48,822 nucleotides of DNA from Gemmatimonadota bacterium (GTDB taxonomy: Bacteria; Gemmatimonadota; Gemmatimonadetes; Gemmatimonadales; GWC2-71-9), in contig QHUS01000062.1 of assembly GCA_003222035.1 (NCBI GenBank), positions 1 to 48,822 on the forward strand, given 5' to 3'. Both the position numbers and the translations under genes were made by a program. A model generated the notes under the pieces. It saw only the letters and a program-made list of their open reading frames with translations. It was not told the origin of the DNA and ran no database searches. Below, piece after piece: positions 27,431 through 35,602 of this stretch. Position 1 is the stretch's first letter. Every line of letters starts with the position of its first letter.

Positions 27431-28513
27431 ATGTTCTCCTACGTTCGATCGCGATCGCGGCTGGCGGTCGGGAGCTTCACCGCCGTCCTGCTAACGGTGC
27501 TTGCCGGCTGCGACTCGGGGTCCACGGGCCCCAGCGCCAGCGCGATCCAGTTCTCCCGCAACATCTCACTCCCGGATGCGCAGAGCCTGCTCCAGAGCGG
27601 TCCGACCCGCGTCGAGGTACAGGTGATTCCCGGCACGCTGGTCGCGCGCCGGGTCGAGCTCGAGGAGCCGAGCGACATGTCGGGTCCGGAGCAGGTGCGG
27701 AGCCGCGTCACCGCGGTCACGGCCGGCACCGACATGGCGACCTTCACGCTCGAGTTGGGCGGGATTCAGATCACGGCCAACGCGTCCACAATGCTGCGCT
27801 CGGGCGACGACGAGGGGGCGCACGACGACGTGAGCGCGAGCAACGACGGCGGCGGGGGACCGATGACCCTCGCCGATTTCGTGGCCCGGGTCCAGGCCGA
27901 CATCGCCGCCGGGCGGAATCCGACGCTGGTGGCATTCCGGCAGCCGCCGACTTCGCCCCAGGCGCCGAACGACGGCAGTTTCCTCGCCGCGGAGTTGAAG
28001 CTCAACGAGGGAAACAGCCATTCGGTGGTCTCGCTCAACATCGCCGCCGCCAACCTGGTGACCAACGCCACGCCGCCACCCGACGGTTTCCTCAAGGTGC
28101 TGGGTGTGAGCCTCGAGCTGCGCCTCAGTGACGGCACCACGAAGCTCAAACACAAGAACCCCGAGCTCGAGGGCGCGAGCGAATTCGAGGGCATCGTCAA
28201 GTCGGTGGACCAGGCAGCGCAGACGGTGACCCTTATAGACGGCACGATCATCCGGATTGTCGCGGGAACCGAGATCGACGGCGACGAAGGCGAACACGAC
28301 GACCACCTGACGACGCTCGCGGACGTTCAGGCGGCCCTGACCGCGGGTAAGACTGTGAAGACCGAAGGGAGGGGCCTGGTGGACTCCACCAACCCACTCA
28401 CGATCGACGCCATCCGCATCGAGTTCGAGGTGGAAGGCGAAGAACCGCCGCCGCCGATGATGATGGTAGAGTTCGCGGGTTTGGAGGTGGAGTTCGAGAC
28501 GCCCACGTCCTAA
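27431..28513 (+). CDS. Lipoprotein with DUF5666-like repeats
   Basis: A 360-residue predicted lipoprotein (signal ends LTVLAGC, Cys 27). The mature part contains beta-rich units with the DUF5666 look, for example EGIVKSVDQAAQTVTLIDGT and, earlier, RVTAVTAGTDMATFTLEL. Acidic and histidine-rich stretches (DDEGAHDDVS and DGDEGEHDDHLT) separate the units and could bind metal. The function is unknown; such proteins are common on the surface of soil bacteria. The ATG has a GAGGAGG ribosome site 6 bases before it. Its stop shares bases with the stop of the converging monooxygenase gene (CTAA). The 186-base gap upstream holds divergent promoters that I could not fix, and an inverted repeat at 27342-27355. 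Confidence 0.8.
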   Translation: MFSYVRSRSRLAVGSFTAVLLTVLAGCDSGSTGPSASAIQFSRNISLPDAQSLLQSGPTRVEVQVIPGTLVARRVELEEPSDMSGPEQVRSRVTAVTAGTDMATFTLELGGIQITANASTMLRSGDDEGAHDDVSASNDGGGGPMTLADFVARVQADIAAGRNPTLVAFRQPPTSPQAPNDGSFLAAELKLNEGNSHSVVSLNIAAANLVTNATPPPDGFLKVLGVSLELRLSDGTTKLKHKNPELEGASEFEGIVKSVDQAAQTVTLIDGTIIRIVAGTEIDGDEGEHDDHLTTLADVQAALTAGKTVKTEGRGLVDSTNPLTIDAIRIEFEVEGEEPPPPMMMVEFAGLEVEFETPTS

Positions 28514-29573
28514 CGGCGATGCAGGTCCGCTTCGATCAGCCGGGCCGCGAGCAGCGCGTCCCGGCTGATGTTGTATAGACCCCCCGTCGCATCGTAGTTG
28601 TGTCCCACGAAGTAGAGCCCCGGCTGATCCAGGCTCACCACGCGGTCGCGCCGCCGCGCGAAGCCTTTGGTGTCGACCTGGATCAGGTTGCCCAGGGGCC
28701 CGAGCGCGGCGCCGAAGCCGGTGGCGAGGATGATGTCGTCGAATCGCGCCGCCTGGCCATCCGTGAAGCGCGCGCCGTCCGTGGTCAGCTCGGCGACGCC
28801 CGCTCGCACGTCGATCAGCCCTTGCGCGATCGCGTCCACGAGGTGGAACCCGATGACCGGGATGGCGTCCAGCGGGCTGTATGCGGGGCGGCGGAGCACC
28901 GGCGGGCCGCGCCGCAGCTCGGTGATCAATCGGACGAGCGCAACGGCTCCTTCCTGGACGCTCCGCGGCAGCTTGCGCACCCAGTAGGACACGTACTGAA
29001 TCGGCAGACCGGCGAGCGTCAATGGGACCACGTTTGCCCCGGAGCGGACCGCAATCGTCACCTCCCCTCCGGCGCGAGCGATCTCGCTCGCGATCTCAGC
29101 CCCCGAGTTGCCCACGCCCACCACGAGGACCCGACGGTCGGCGTACGGATCGGGGCGCTTGTACTCGACACTGTGCAGGATGCGGCCCGTGAAGCGCTCC
29201 TGGCCCGCGAACCGCGGGATCCGGGGGTTGGCCACGATCCCCGTCGCGACCACCACCACCGAGGCGCGTAGCACGCGCCCCCCCTCCCCTCCGCGGGCGT
29301 GCACGGTCCAGCCGCCGCCGTCGTCGTCGGTACGCCCGATGTGCTCCACCTGACAGCCCGTGTCGACGGGCAGCTCAAACGTCTGCGCGTCAGATTCGAC
29401 ATGTGCTTCCCGGTGTGCAGCGTGAGGCTGTCGTACAGGTTGGCCCAGGTGTAGCCGACGATATCACCCCGTTCGAGGACGCGGTGTGCGACGTGGTGCT
29501 GCCGCAGCTGCTGCGAGGTCGCGAGCCCGGCTGGTCCCGCGCCCACGACCACGACGTCCACCCGTTCAGCCAA
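28510..29573 (-). pseudogene. Flavin-dependent monooxygenase gene with an internal deletion/frameshift
   Basis: Two frames make one FMO/YUC-like flavoprotein. The N-terminal part has the FAD-binding GAGPAGLA loop and GDIVGYTWANLYDSLTLHTG, up to GKHMSN. The C-terminal part continues in another frame with AQTFELPVDTGCQVEH, then the NADPH-binding GVGNSGAEIA, and ends near residue 355. In homologues about 25-30 residues lie between the two blocks, including the strand before YAQTF, and they are missing. So a deletion near 29385-29397 is more likely than a base slip. The start is a TTG at 29573 without a clear ribosome site. The gene is downstream of, and overlaps by 8 bases, the GMC oxidase. The function, an oxygenation of a lipophilic substrate or amine, is inferred from the family. 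Confidence 0.75.
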
Positions 29574-31071
29574 GGAGCGCCGCTACGTCGCGACGGACCG
29601 CTTCGGCGACGCGGTCCGCGAGGGCCATGATAGTCAGATAGGGATTGATCTCGAGCGAGTCCGGGAACAGGCTCGCGTCCGCGACGCGGAGCCAGGGCAG
29701 GCCGTGCACCACGCCCCAGCTGTCGGTGACCGAGTCCGCTGCGCCTCGTCCCATGCCACACCCGCCCATCAAGTGGGCCGCCGAAACGGCGAGCGAACCG
29801 GGCCGGAAGTGACGGGCGGTGATGCGCTCGTCGAGCCGTCCAGCGTCGGAGGCCTCGATGAGCGGCGGGTCGGCGGGCGCATGCACGCGCCGGGCGCCGG
29901 CGGCGAAGAAGATCCGCGCTGCCGCGCGGGTGCCGCGCACCAGTCCGTCGACGGTCTGGGGAGTGACGCGATAGTGGACGACGGGACGCCCGGCCCGATC
30001 CACGGCGATGCGATTGTCAGGGGTCGCATGATCGCACGCGAGCAGCAGGATCATCTGGAGGCGCGGGAATGCCCGCATGATCTCGCTGTGCGTCGCGCCA
30101 AACCCCGTGAGGCTCTTCGCCGTGACGAACGGAAAGTACATGCACGTCTCGAGCACGAAGCGTTCCGACTCCGCGTGGTCCACGAAGTAGCTCTTGGGGT
30201 GACCCACGTCGTTCGTGATGGGCCCCGGATGCTCCGCGACCAGGATCAGCGCCGGATGGCAGGTGAACCCGTGGCCGAGTGAGCGGGGCGCGGGGAGCGC
30301 GGAGCGCAGCAGCAGGGATGTGGTGCCTATGGCCCCACCGGCGACCACGACGATGTGCGCTTGCACCCGGTAGTCGCCCGGCGCCCACTCTGACGGAGCG
30401 CCTTTCGCCCCCGGGGATCGCTCCGAGACGCGGACGTCCAGCGTTCGGTCGGATGTGATGCGCTGCACCTCCGCCCGCGTGACGACCTCGACCCCGGCGC
30501 GCTCGGCACGCGGCAGCTGCACGCGGTTCGTCCCCTGCTTCGCCTGGTTCGGGCACCCCAGGTTGCAGAGGCTCGAGCCGCGGCACCCCTTCACGTTGAC
30601 CGGGAATTGCTCCACGTAGTAGCCGGCGTTCCGTCCGCCCACGACGAACAGCCGGTTGTTGTCGTTGATGAGCGTCTCGTCGAGCAAGTGGACGTTGTTC
30701 TGCTCGGTGTACTTCGCGGATCGCGCCTGGAGATCGGCATGGTCGATCCCGGGCACGTCCCACGCGCGGATCACTCGCGCGGGGGCCGTGAGCGACGTCC
30801 CGGTGTACACGACCGTCGATCCCCCGTACGCCGAGGCGAACGCGAGCGTCATCGTGCCGTCGCGCGTCAGGAACGCGCCGCCGTCCTGGTACAGCGCGTC
30901 AGCCATCTCCAGCTCGCGGCCGGTAAAGTCGTCGTCCGCGAAGCGCGGTCCCTTCTCGAGCACGAGCACACGGACGCCATCGCGCACCAGGGGAGCGAGC
31001 TCCTGCGCCACGGTCCCACCCCCGGCGCCCGACCCGATGACCACGATGTCGTACGAACGGTCGGCGCTTAT
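29566..31071 (-). CDS. GMC-family oxidoreductase (long-chain alcohol oxidase-like), ATA start proposed
   Basis: A 501-residue flavoenzyme. The FAD loop GSGAGGG is at residues 13-19, after YDIVVIG. A cysteine-containing stretch (CRGSSLCNLGCPNQAKQG) and YGGSTVVYTGTS follow. The C-terminus has the catalytic His in AAHLMGGC and Asn in INPYLTIMAL. The set resembles membrane-linked long-chain alcohol oxidases and bacterial glucose/sterol oxidases. No ATG, GTG or TTG is in a sensible place. The ATA at 31071 has a perfect GGGAGG seven bases upstream and overlaps the TAA of the small-subunit gene as ATAA; the first GTG (31044) would cut the first beta strand. The stop overlaps the monooxygenase start by 8 bases. 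Confidence 0.85.
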   Translation of the reverse strand: MSADRSYDIVVIGSGAGGGTVAQELAPLVRDGVRVLVLEKGPRFADDDFTGRELEMADALYQDGGAFLTRDGTMTLAFASAYGGSTVVYTGTSLTAPARVIRAWDVPGIDHADLQARSAKYTEQNNVHLLDETLINDNNRLFVVGGRNAGYYVEQFPVNVKGCRGSSLCNLGCPNQAKQGTNRVQLPRAERAGVEVVTRAEVQRITSDRTLDVRVSERSPGAKGAPSEWAPGDYRVQAHIVVVAGGAIGTTSLLLRSALPAPRSLGHGFTCHPALILVAEHPGPITNDVGHPKSYFVDHAESERFVLETCMYFPFVTAKSLTGFGATHSEIMRAFPRLQMILLLACDHATPDNRIAVDRAGRPVVHYRVTPQTVDGLVRGTRAAARIFFAAGARRVHAPADPPLIEASDAGRLDERITARHFRPGSLAVSAAHLMGGCGMGRGAADSVTDSWGVVHGLPWLRVADASLFPDSLEINPYLTIMALADRVAEAVRRDVAALLG

Positions 31072-31457
31072 CGGCGTGCCTCCCAGCCGCGCGCGGCGGC
31101 GCGATACCCGATGGCGGCCGCCGCGTCCGGCCGGCCGTAGTATCCCATCAGGATCAGGGTTCGCACGCCCCAGAAGCCCCGCCGCACGAGGAGCACCGGG
31201 GCGTCCTGCAACCGGGCGAGCCACCGCGTGCGTCGCTCCGCATCGAGCTTCGAGAAGCGGCGGCCGTACCGCAACAGGGGGAGCCATTCGAGGAGAGCGA
31301 GATACAGGGCGAGCGAGCGGCGCAGTCCCGGTGCCCGGGCGGCGATAGCCCGGGCGATGATTCTTTCGACCTCGTCCCATTGGGTCGCGTCGAGCCCCGT
31401 GGCTTCGGGCACGACGGTGGTGGCGATCGCACACAGCACCGCATGGGCGGGTGTCAT
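31068..31457 (-). CDS. Small partner subunit of a GMC oxidase (gluconate-2-dehydrogenase-subunit-3-like)
   Basis: A 129-residue protein. The N-terminal helix (LCAIATTVVPEATGLDATQW) and the end (FWGVRTLILMGYYGRPDAAAAIGY) match the N-terminal extension of long-chain fatty alcohol oxidases and bacterial proteins that pair with GMC flavoenzymes. The FSKLDAERRTRWLARLQDAP segment is characteristic. In plants and some bacteria the same region is fused to the GMC domain; here it is a separate gene. It has no signal peptide. It probably docks the oxidase or helps its folding. The gene is 62 bases from the end of the upstream ada gene and overlaps the GMC ATA by four bases. Confidence 0.72.
   Translation of the reverse strand: MTPAHAVLCAIATTVVPEATGLDATQWDEVERIIARAIAARAPGLRRSLALYLALLEWLPLLRYGRRFSKLDAERRTRWLARLQDAPVLLVRRGFWGVRTLILMGYYGRPDAAAAIGYRAAARGWEARR
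31071..31084 (-). promoter_or_regulatory. Strong Shine-Dalgarno in front of an ATA codon (GMC oxidase)
   Basis: GGGAGG (31084-31079 on the minus strand) is followed by a 7-base spacer and ATA (31071-31069). The ATA sits in ATAA, overlapping the stop of the preceding gene, just as ATGA does at many joints in this window. That geometry strongly suggests this is the start site. Confidence 0.55.
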
Positions 31458-31519
31458 GAGCGGGAACCTAACCGCGACCCGCAACCGGGCAAACACGGCG
31501 CCGGGCGCGTGAGCAGGGT

Positions 31520-32614
31520 CTATCGAACTGCGGCCCGCTCCCGTTCCAGGAGGGTGCGTTTCCGCTTCACACCCCAGCGATAGCCGCCCAGGCCGCCGTC
31601 CGCCGAGACGACGCGGTGACAGGGGATTACCAGGGCAGCCGGATTCGTCGCGCAGGCGCGCGCCACGGCGCGCGTGGCGGAAGGGCGACCGATCGCGCGC
31701 GCGACCTCGGTGTAGGAGCGAGTCGACCCGTAGGGAATGCGGCGTAGTGCTTCCCACACGCGCCGCTGGAACGCCGTCGCGCGCACGTCCAGCGGGAGGT
31801 CGAGCGGCGCGGTCCCCTTCCGTCCGTCCAGGTATCTCAGGATCGCGCCGACGGCCGCGGCGAGCGCACGGCGATCGCGGCGCAGCTCGGCGGCGGGAAA
31901 TTCGGCCCGCAGCCCGGCCTCGAGCTCCTCCGCGCCGCTGCCGAGACTGACGCGGCAGATTCCCCGATCCGTGGTGGCGACCAGCAGTCGGCCCAGCGCG
32001 CAGGGAACCACCGTGTAGGCGATCCGCGTCCGCGGCGCGCCCCGGCTGTAGATCGCGGGCGTCATCCCCAACTGCGCGTGGGCCCGCTCGTACACGCGGC
32101 TGGTGGACCCGTACCCCGCTTCGTACAGCGCGGGGCTCACCCGACGGCGGGAGCGCAGCTCGGTCTTGAAGCGCTCGAGCCGGCGGGCGTCCCGATACTG
32201 CCGCGGGCTGACCCCGAGGACGCGGTGGAACGTGCGGAGCAAGCGGTGCGTCGTGACGCCGGTGTGGGCGCTCAGCGCGCTGAGGCGCGCGGGGCGGTCC
32301 GGGTGCGCATCGATGAGCTGGCAGACGGTCCGCACGAGCGGTACGCCCGGATCGGGCGCTTCGGCTTCACCGGGGCGACAGCGGCGGCATGGCCGGAACC
32401 CCGCTCGCTCCGCGACCTCGGGCACGGGAAAGAAGTCCACCAGATGGCGGCGCGGCCGCCGGCTGGGACACGACGGCCGGCAGTAGATCCCGGTCGAGCG
32501 CACGGCGTACACGAACGCGCCGTCGTAGCGGCGGTCGCGCGCCAGCACGATCCGCCAGCGGCGCTCGGCCGAGAGGTCGGAAACAGCGACGGCACGGCTC
32601 ACGCTCGCAAACAT
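31520..32614 (-). CDS. ada: Bifunctional Ada: transcriptional regulator / O6-methylguanine-DNA methyltransferase
   Basis: A 364-residue Ada-type protein. The N-terminal zinc domain has STGIYCRPSCPSRRP and FRPCRRC (Cys 45, 49, 76 and 79); in the family one of these Cys takes methyl groups from phosphotriesters. An AraC helix-turn-helix follows (HTGVTTHRLLRTFHRVLGV then PRQYRDARRLERF). The C-terminal domain is the O6-methylguanine methyltransferase, with the acceptor Cys in VIPCHRV and the downstream GGYRWGVKRK. It repairs alkylated DNA and, when methylated, activates its own and other genes. Here it lies 62 bases upstream of the GMC small-subunit gene, on the same strand; whether it controls that gene is not known. 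Confidence 0.93.
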   Translation of the reverse strand: MFASVSRAVAVSDLSAERRWRIVLARDRRYDGAFVYAVRSTGIYCRPSCPSRRPRRHLVDFFPVPEVAERAGFRPCRRCRPGEAEAPDPGVPLVRTVCQLIDAHPDRPARLSALSAHTGVTTHRLLRTFHRVLGVSPRQYRDARRLERFKTELRSRRRVSPALYEAGYGSTSRVYERAHAQLGMTPAIYSRGAPRTRIAYTVVPCALGRLLVATTDRGICRVSLGSGAEELEAGLRAEFPAAELRRDRRALAAAVGAILRYLDGRKGTAPLDLPLDVRATAFQRRVWEALRRIPYGSTRSYTEVARAIGRPSATRAVARACATNPAALVIPCHRVVSADGGLGGYRWGVKRKRTLLERERAAVR

Positions 32615-32661
32615 AGCGTCTCGCCGTGCGGCTATCTATCCGGTTCTTACGGGTGAACCGA

Positions 32662-33147
32662 TCACATCCAAGGCTCGTCGGCCGATGGACCGTAGATCGA
32701 CGGTACCTTCCCGTCCGCCATCCGCAGGTAAACCGTGAACTGGCCGCGATGATGCACCTGGTCCATCAGCATGAACCAGAGCAGGTCCATCTTGCGCACG
32801 TCCCCCATCTGTTTGGGCGCGACGAAGAACTTGACCGTCTTGTTCAGCTCCGCGTCGGGCGTCTTCCGGATGCGCTCCACGAACTCCTTGGACGACTTCT
32901 CGTAGGTCGCGATCACGTCCGGCATGGTCGCCGGTGCCTTGGGCATCGAACCGAACTCGACCTTTCCGTCGAGTCCCTGCTCGCTCGCCTTCTGCTCCGT
33001 CACGAACATCCACGCGAGCTCGCGCGCGGACTTGCACTTGCCGTGCGGCTTCAGATCGGCCTTGGACGCCGGATAGGCCTTCAGTACGCGCAGCGTCGTT
33101 GGGATCTCCTTCTCCAGCACTCCCAGGAATTGTTCTTTCTCCGTCAT
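32662..33147 (-). CDS. DinB-family protein (third in the window)
   Basis: A 161-residue four-helix-bundle protein. The C-terminal helix LMDQVHHRGQFTVYLRM supplies the two metal-binding His typical of the DinB family. The third ligand is probably the His in LKPHGKCKSARELAWM. It ends with VPSIYGPSADEPWM, nearly the same as the end of the DinB protein at 15816-16325, so the two belong to one subfamily. The activity is unknown. GGGAGG lies 8 bases before the ATG. It is divergent from the DUF488 gene, with 129 bases between; I see no clear promoter boxes there. Confidence 0.87.
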   Translation of the reverse strand: MTEKEQFLGVLEKEIPTTLRVLKAYPASKADLKPHGKCKSARELAWMFVTEQKASEQGLDGKVEFGSMPKAPATMPDVIATYEKSSKEFVERIRKTPDAELNKTVKFFVAPKQMGDVRKMDLLWFMLMDQVHHRGQFTVYLRMADGKVPSIYGPSADEPWM

Positions 33148-33276
33148 GACGTTCGCCTCCCGTTATTTGGGCTGTGCGACGACGGCGCGAGCTTCGCGAA
33201 GAGGTACTTTTGTAGGGCGTGCGGGAGATGTCAAGTCGTGCTTCCGTCTCGCCGCGGGTGAGGCTTTCTTCCGACA

Positions 33277-33822
33277 GTGATCTACACGATCGGCCATTCG
33301 ACGCGGGACCTCGCGACCTTCATCGAGCTGTTGGCGTTCCACGGCGTGACGCAGGTCGTGGACGTGCGTCGCTATCCCGCCTCGCGGCGTCACCCCCAGT
33401 TCGCGCGTGATGCCCTCGCGGCGTCGCTCGGCGCGGCGGGAATCGCGTATCACCACGAGTCCGATCTGGGCGGGCGCCGCGGCGCGCGGCCGGATTCGGT
33501 GCACACGGGGTGGCGGAGCGCCTCATTCCGCGGCTACGCCGATCACATGACGACGCCGGAATTTCAGCGCGCCCTCGCCCGGCTGCGCGAAATCGCGGCG
33601 GCCCGCCCGACCGCCATCATGTGCGCCGAGAGCGTGCCGTGGCGCTGCCACAGGCAGCTCATTGCCGACGCGCTGATCGCGCGGGGCGAGTCCGTGGGCC
33701 ACATCCTGGACCTGAAGCGCGTCGACTCGCATCGGCTTTCGCCGCACGCCCGGATCCTCGCGGACGGCAGTCTGCAGTACCCCGGCGGCCCATCCGATCA
33801 GCTTTCCCTCGTGGGCGGCTGA
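33277..33822 (+). CDS. DUF488 family protein
   Basis: A 181-residue protein. It opens IYTIGHSTRDLATFIELLAF, the usual start of the DUF488 family, and has DVRRYPASRRHPQFARDAL. The later CAESVPWRCHRQLIADAL carries the conserved Cys-Glu and Cys-His-Arg positions of the family. No activity is proven; a nucleic-acid or metal-related role has been proposed for relatives. The start is a GTG at 33277 with only a distant purine-rich site (GAGG), so it is less certain. The next gene begins 41 bases downstream on the same strand. Confidence 0.88.
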   Translation: MIYTIGHSTRDLATFIELLAFHGVTQVVDVRRYPASRRHPQFARDALAASLGAAGIAYHHESDLGGRRGARPDSVHTGWRSASFRGYADHMTTPEFQRALARLREIAAARPTAIMCAESVPWRCHRQLIADALIARGESVGHILDLKRVDSHRLSPHARILADGSLQYPGGPSDQLSLVGG

Positions 33823-33853
33823 CGCGCGTTATCTTCCGGGCGACCGCGCCCCC

Positions 33854-33866
33854 GGAGGTAGCGATC
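33854..33866 (+). promoter_or_regulatory. Shine-Dalgarno followed by an ATC codon (GGDEF-like membrane protein)
   Basis: GGAGG (33854-33858) is followed by five bases (TAGCG) and ATC (33864-33866), in frame with the membrane protein. No ATG, GTG or TTG lies between the DUF488 stop and the first membrane helix. An upstream in-frame GTG would lie well inside the DUF488 gene. Confidence 0.5.
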
Positions 33867-34742
33867 AACCGACTCGTCGGACCAAGCGTTGTCGCCTGGC
33901 TCGACCACCAGCCGGCCTGGGCGATTCTGCTCGGCGGGCTCGTCGCCGTCGTCGCGCTCGGTTACCTCGATTTCGCCAGCGGTCCCGAGCTGACGCCGCT
34001 CCTGTTTTATCTCGTGCCAACGGTGTTCGTGGCGTGGTCGGCCGGACGGGCACCCGGCTTCGCCGTCGCCGGCGCGTGCGCGGTCGCATGGCTCCTGTCG
34101 GACGCGCTCACCCATCGTGATTATGCGCACTGGTCGATTCCGTATTGGAACGGCGTGTTGCGCCTCGGTGCGCTCGGTCTCGTGGCGGAGACGGCAGCCC
34201 GCTTGCGCGCCGCGCAGCGGCGGGAACGCGAGGTGGCGCGCGCCGATGCCGTGACCGGCGTCGCCAACCTGCGCGTCTTCTACGAGATCGCCGACGCCGA
34301 GATCGTGCGGGCACGGCGCTATCCCCACGTCTTCTCCGTAGCCTACATCGATCTGGACGAGTTCAAGCTCGTGAACTTTCGCATGGGTCACGCGGCGGGC
34401 GATGCGGTCCTGCGCGCGGTCGCGCGCGCGCTGAGCGGCGTGCTGCGCGCCAGCGATGCCGTCGCCCGCGTCGGCGGGGACCGGTTCGTCGTGCTCCTGC
34501 CGGAAGCCGGCGCCGCCGCGGCCCGCTTGACGGTGGAGAAGCTCCGCCAGGCCCTGGCCGACGTCGTTCCGGCACACGGCTGGCGGATCACGGCGAGCAT
34601 CGGCATCGCGACGTTCCTCGTGCCGCCGGCGTCCGTGGATGCGCTGCTCGCCGCCGCCGACCGCCTGGTGTACCAGGCCAAGCACAGCGGGAAGAACACC
34701 GTGGCCCAGGAGACGCAGAACGATGCCCCCGTCGAGCGCTGA
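33864..34742 (+). CDS. Membrane GGDEF-like protein with a GGDRF loop
   Basis: A 292-residue protein with about three membrane segments near residues 18-37, 43-59 and 64-82. After a helical linker a GGDEF-like domain runs from about 125: [18 protein letters not shown], then [20 protein letters not shown]. The signature loop reads GGDRF (204-208); the catalytic Glu is Arg. RASD (195-198) sits five residues before it, so the RxxD inhibitory-site motif is kept. It may bind cyclic-di-GMP without making it. The start is taken as the ATC at 33864 because of a GGAGG site five bases before it; this codon is unusual and a sequencing error is possible. It overlaps the RidA start by 20 bases. Confidence 0.82.
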   Translation: MNRLVGPSVVAWLDHQPAWAILLGGLVAVVALGYLDFASGPELTPLLFYLVPTVFVAWSAGRAPGFAVAGACAVAWLLSDALTHRDYAHWSIPYWNGVLRLGALGLVAETAARLRAAQRREREVARADAVTGVANLRVFYEIADAEIVRARRYPHVFSVAYIDLDEFKLVNFRMGHAAGDAVLRAVARALSGVLRASDAVARVGGDRFVVLLPEAGAAAARLTVEKLRQALADVVPAHGWRITASIGIATFLVPPASVDALLAAADRLVYQAKHSGKNTVAQETQNDAPVER

Positions 34743-35139
34743 CGTGCCACGCCGCAACATCTCGAGCGGCACCCCCTGGGAGCCGGTCGTGGGCTACTCG
34801 CGTGCCGTCCGGGTGGGCTCCTTCGTGCACGTAGCGGGGACGACCGCGACCGGGCCCGACGGCGCCATCATCGGCATCGGCGATGCCTACGCCCAGGCGG
34901 TGCAGGCGCTCAAGAACATCGAGCACGCGCTGGTGCAGGCCGGCGCGTCGCTCGCCGACGTGGTTCGCACCCGCATGTATGTCACGAACATCGCCGACTG
35001 GGAACGGGTGGGCCGGGCCCACGGCGAGGTGTTCCGCGACATCCGCCCCGCGAGCACTCTGGTCGCGGTGAGCCGGCTCGTCGCGCCCGAGATGCTCGTG
35101 GAGATCGAGGCGGAGGCGATCGTCCCCGACGCCGAGTAG
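34723..35139 (+). CDS. RidA/YjgF-family protein (enamine/imine deaminase-like)
   Basis: A 138-residue protein of the RidA/YjgF/YER057c family. Family stretches include [46 protein letters not shown] and [20 protein letters not shown]; the C-terminal segment reads IEAEAIVP. RidA hydrolyses reactive enamines and imines made by PLP enzymes; some family members have other roles, and the key Arg needed for deaminase activity lies in the VVRTR region or equivalent. ATG at 34723 has GGAG ten bases upstream; the GTG at 34744 is also possible. It overlaps the preceding GGDEF-like gene by 20 bases. Confidence 0.87.
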   Translation: MPPSSADVPRRNISSGTPWEPVVGYSRAVRVGSFVHVAGTTATGPDGAIIGIGDAYAQAVQALKNIEHALVQAGASLADVVRTRMYVTNIADWERVGRAHGEVFRDIRPASTLVAVSRLVAPEMLVEIEAEAIVPDAE

Positions 35140-35158
35140 ATTGATGACGGAGGTGAAC

Positions 35159-35602
35159 GTGCCGGCTACCGAAGTCAGCAAACGAGCGACGGTCGCGTGT
35201 CCCTTCTGCGCGACGCTCAACCGCGTGGATCTCGCCCGGGTCGCGGACCGTCCCAAGTGTGGAAACTGCGGGCGGCCGATCTTGCTCGATCGCCCCATCG
35301 CCGTGAGCGACGCGACGCTCGATGCCGTCCTCAAGGGCACCGACGTGCCGGTCGTGATGGACGGTTACGCCGATTGGTGCGGTCCCTGCAAGATCATGGC
35401 GCCGGTGCTCGATGACTTTGCCCGGGAACGCCAGGGCGACGTGCTGGTCACGAAGCTCGATACGGACAAGAATCCCGCCACGACGCTCCGGTTCGGCATC
35501 CGGGCCATCCCGACACTGCTCGTCTTCCGGCAGGGGCAGGAGGTGGCGCGGCAAACCGGTGTCATTCCCCGGCAACGGCTCGAGGCGCTCGTCGGTCTGT
35601 GA
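35159..35602 (+). CDS. trxC: Zinc-ribbon thioredoxin (TrxC/thioredoxin-2-like)
   Basis: A 147-residue protein. An N-terminal zinc ribbon has CPFC (14-17) and CGNC (34-37), and the thioredoxin domain has WCGPCK (Cys 74 and 77) followed by IPTLLVFRQG. This is the layout of E. coli thioredoxin 2, a heat- and oxidant-tolerant dithiol reductase. I chose the GTG at 35159 because GGAGG lies just before it; an in-frame ATG at 35144 lacks any site. The preceding RidA gene ends 19 bases upstream, and the next gene starts in its stop codon (GTGA). Confidence 0.88.
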   Translation: MPATEVSKRATVACPFCATLNRVDLARVADRPKCGNCGRPILLDRPIAVSDATLDAVLKGTDVPVVMDGYADWCGPCKIMAPVLDDFARERQGDVLVTKLDTDKNPATTLRFGIRAIPTLLVFRQGQEVARQTGVIPRQRLEALVGL

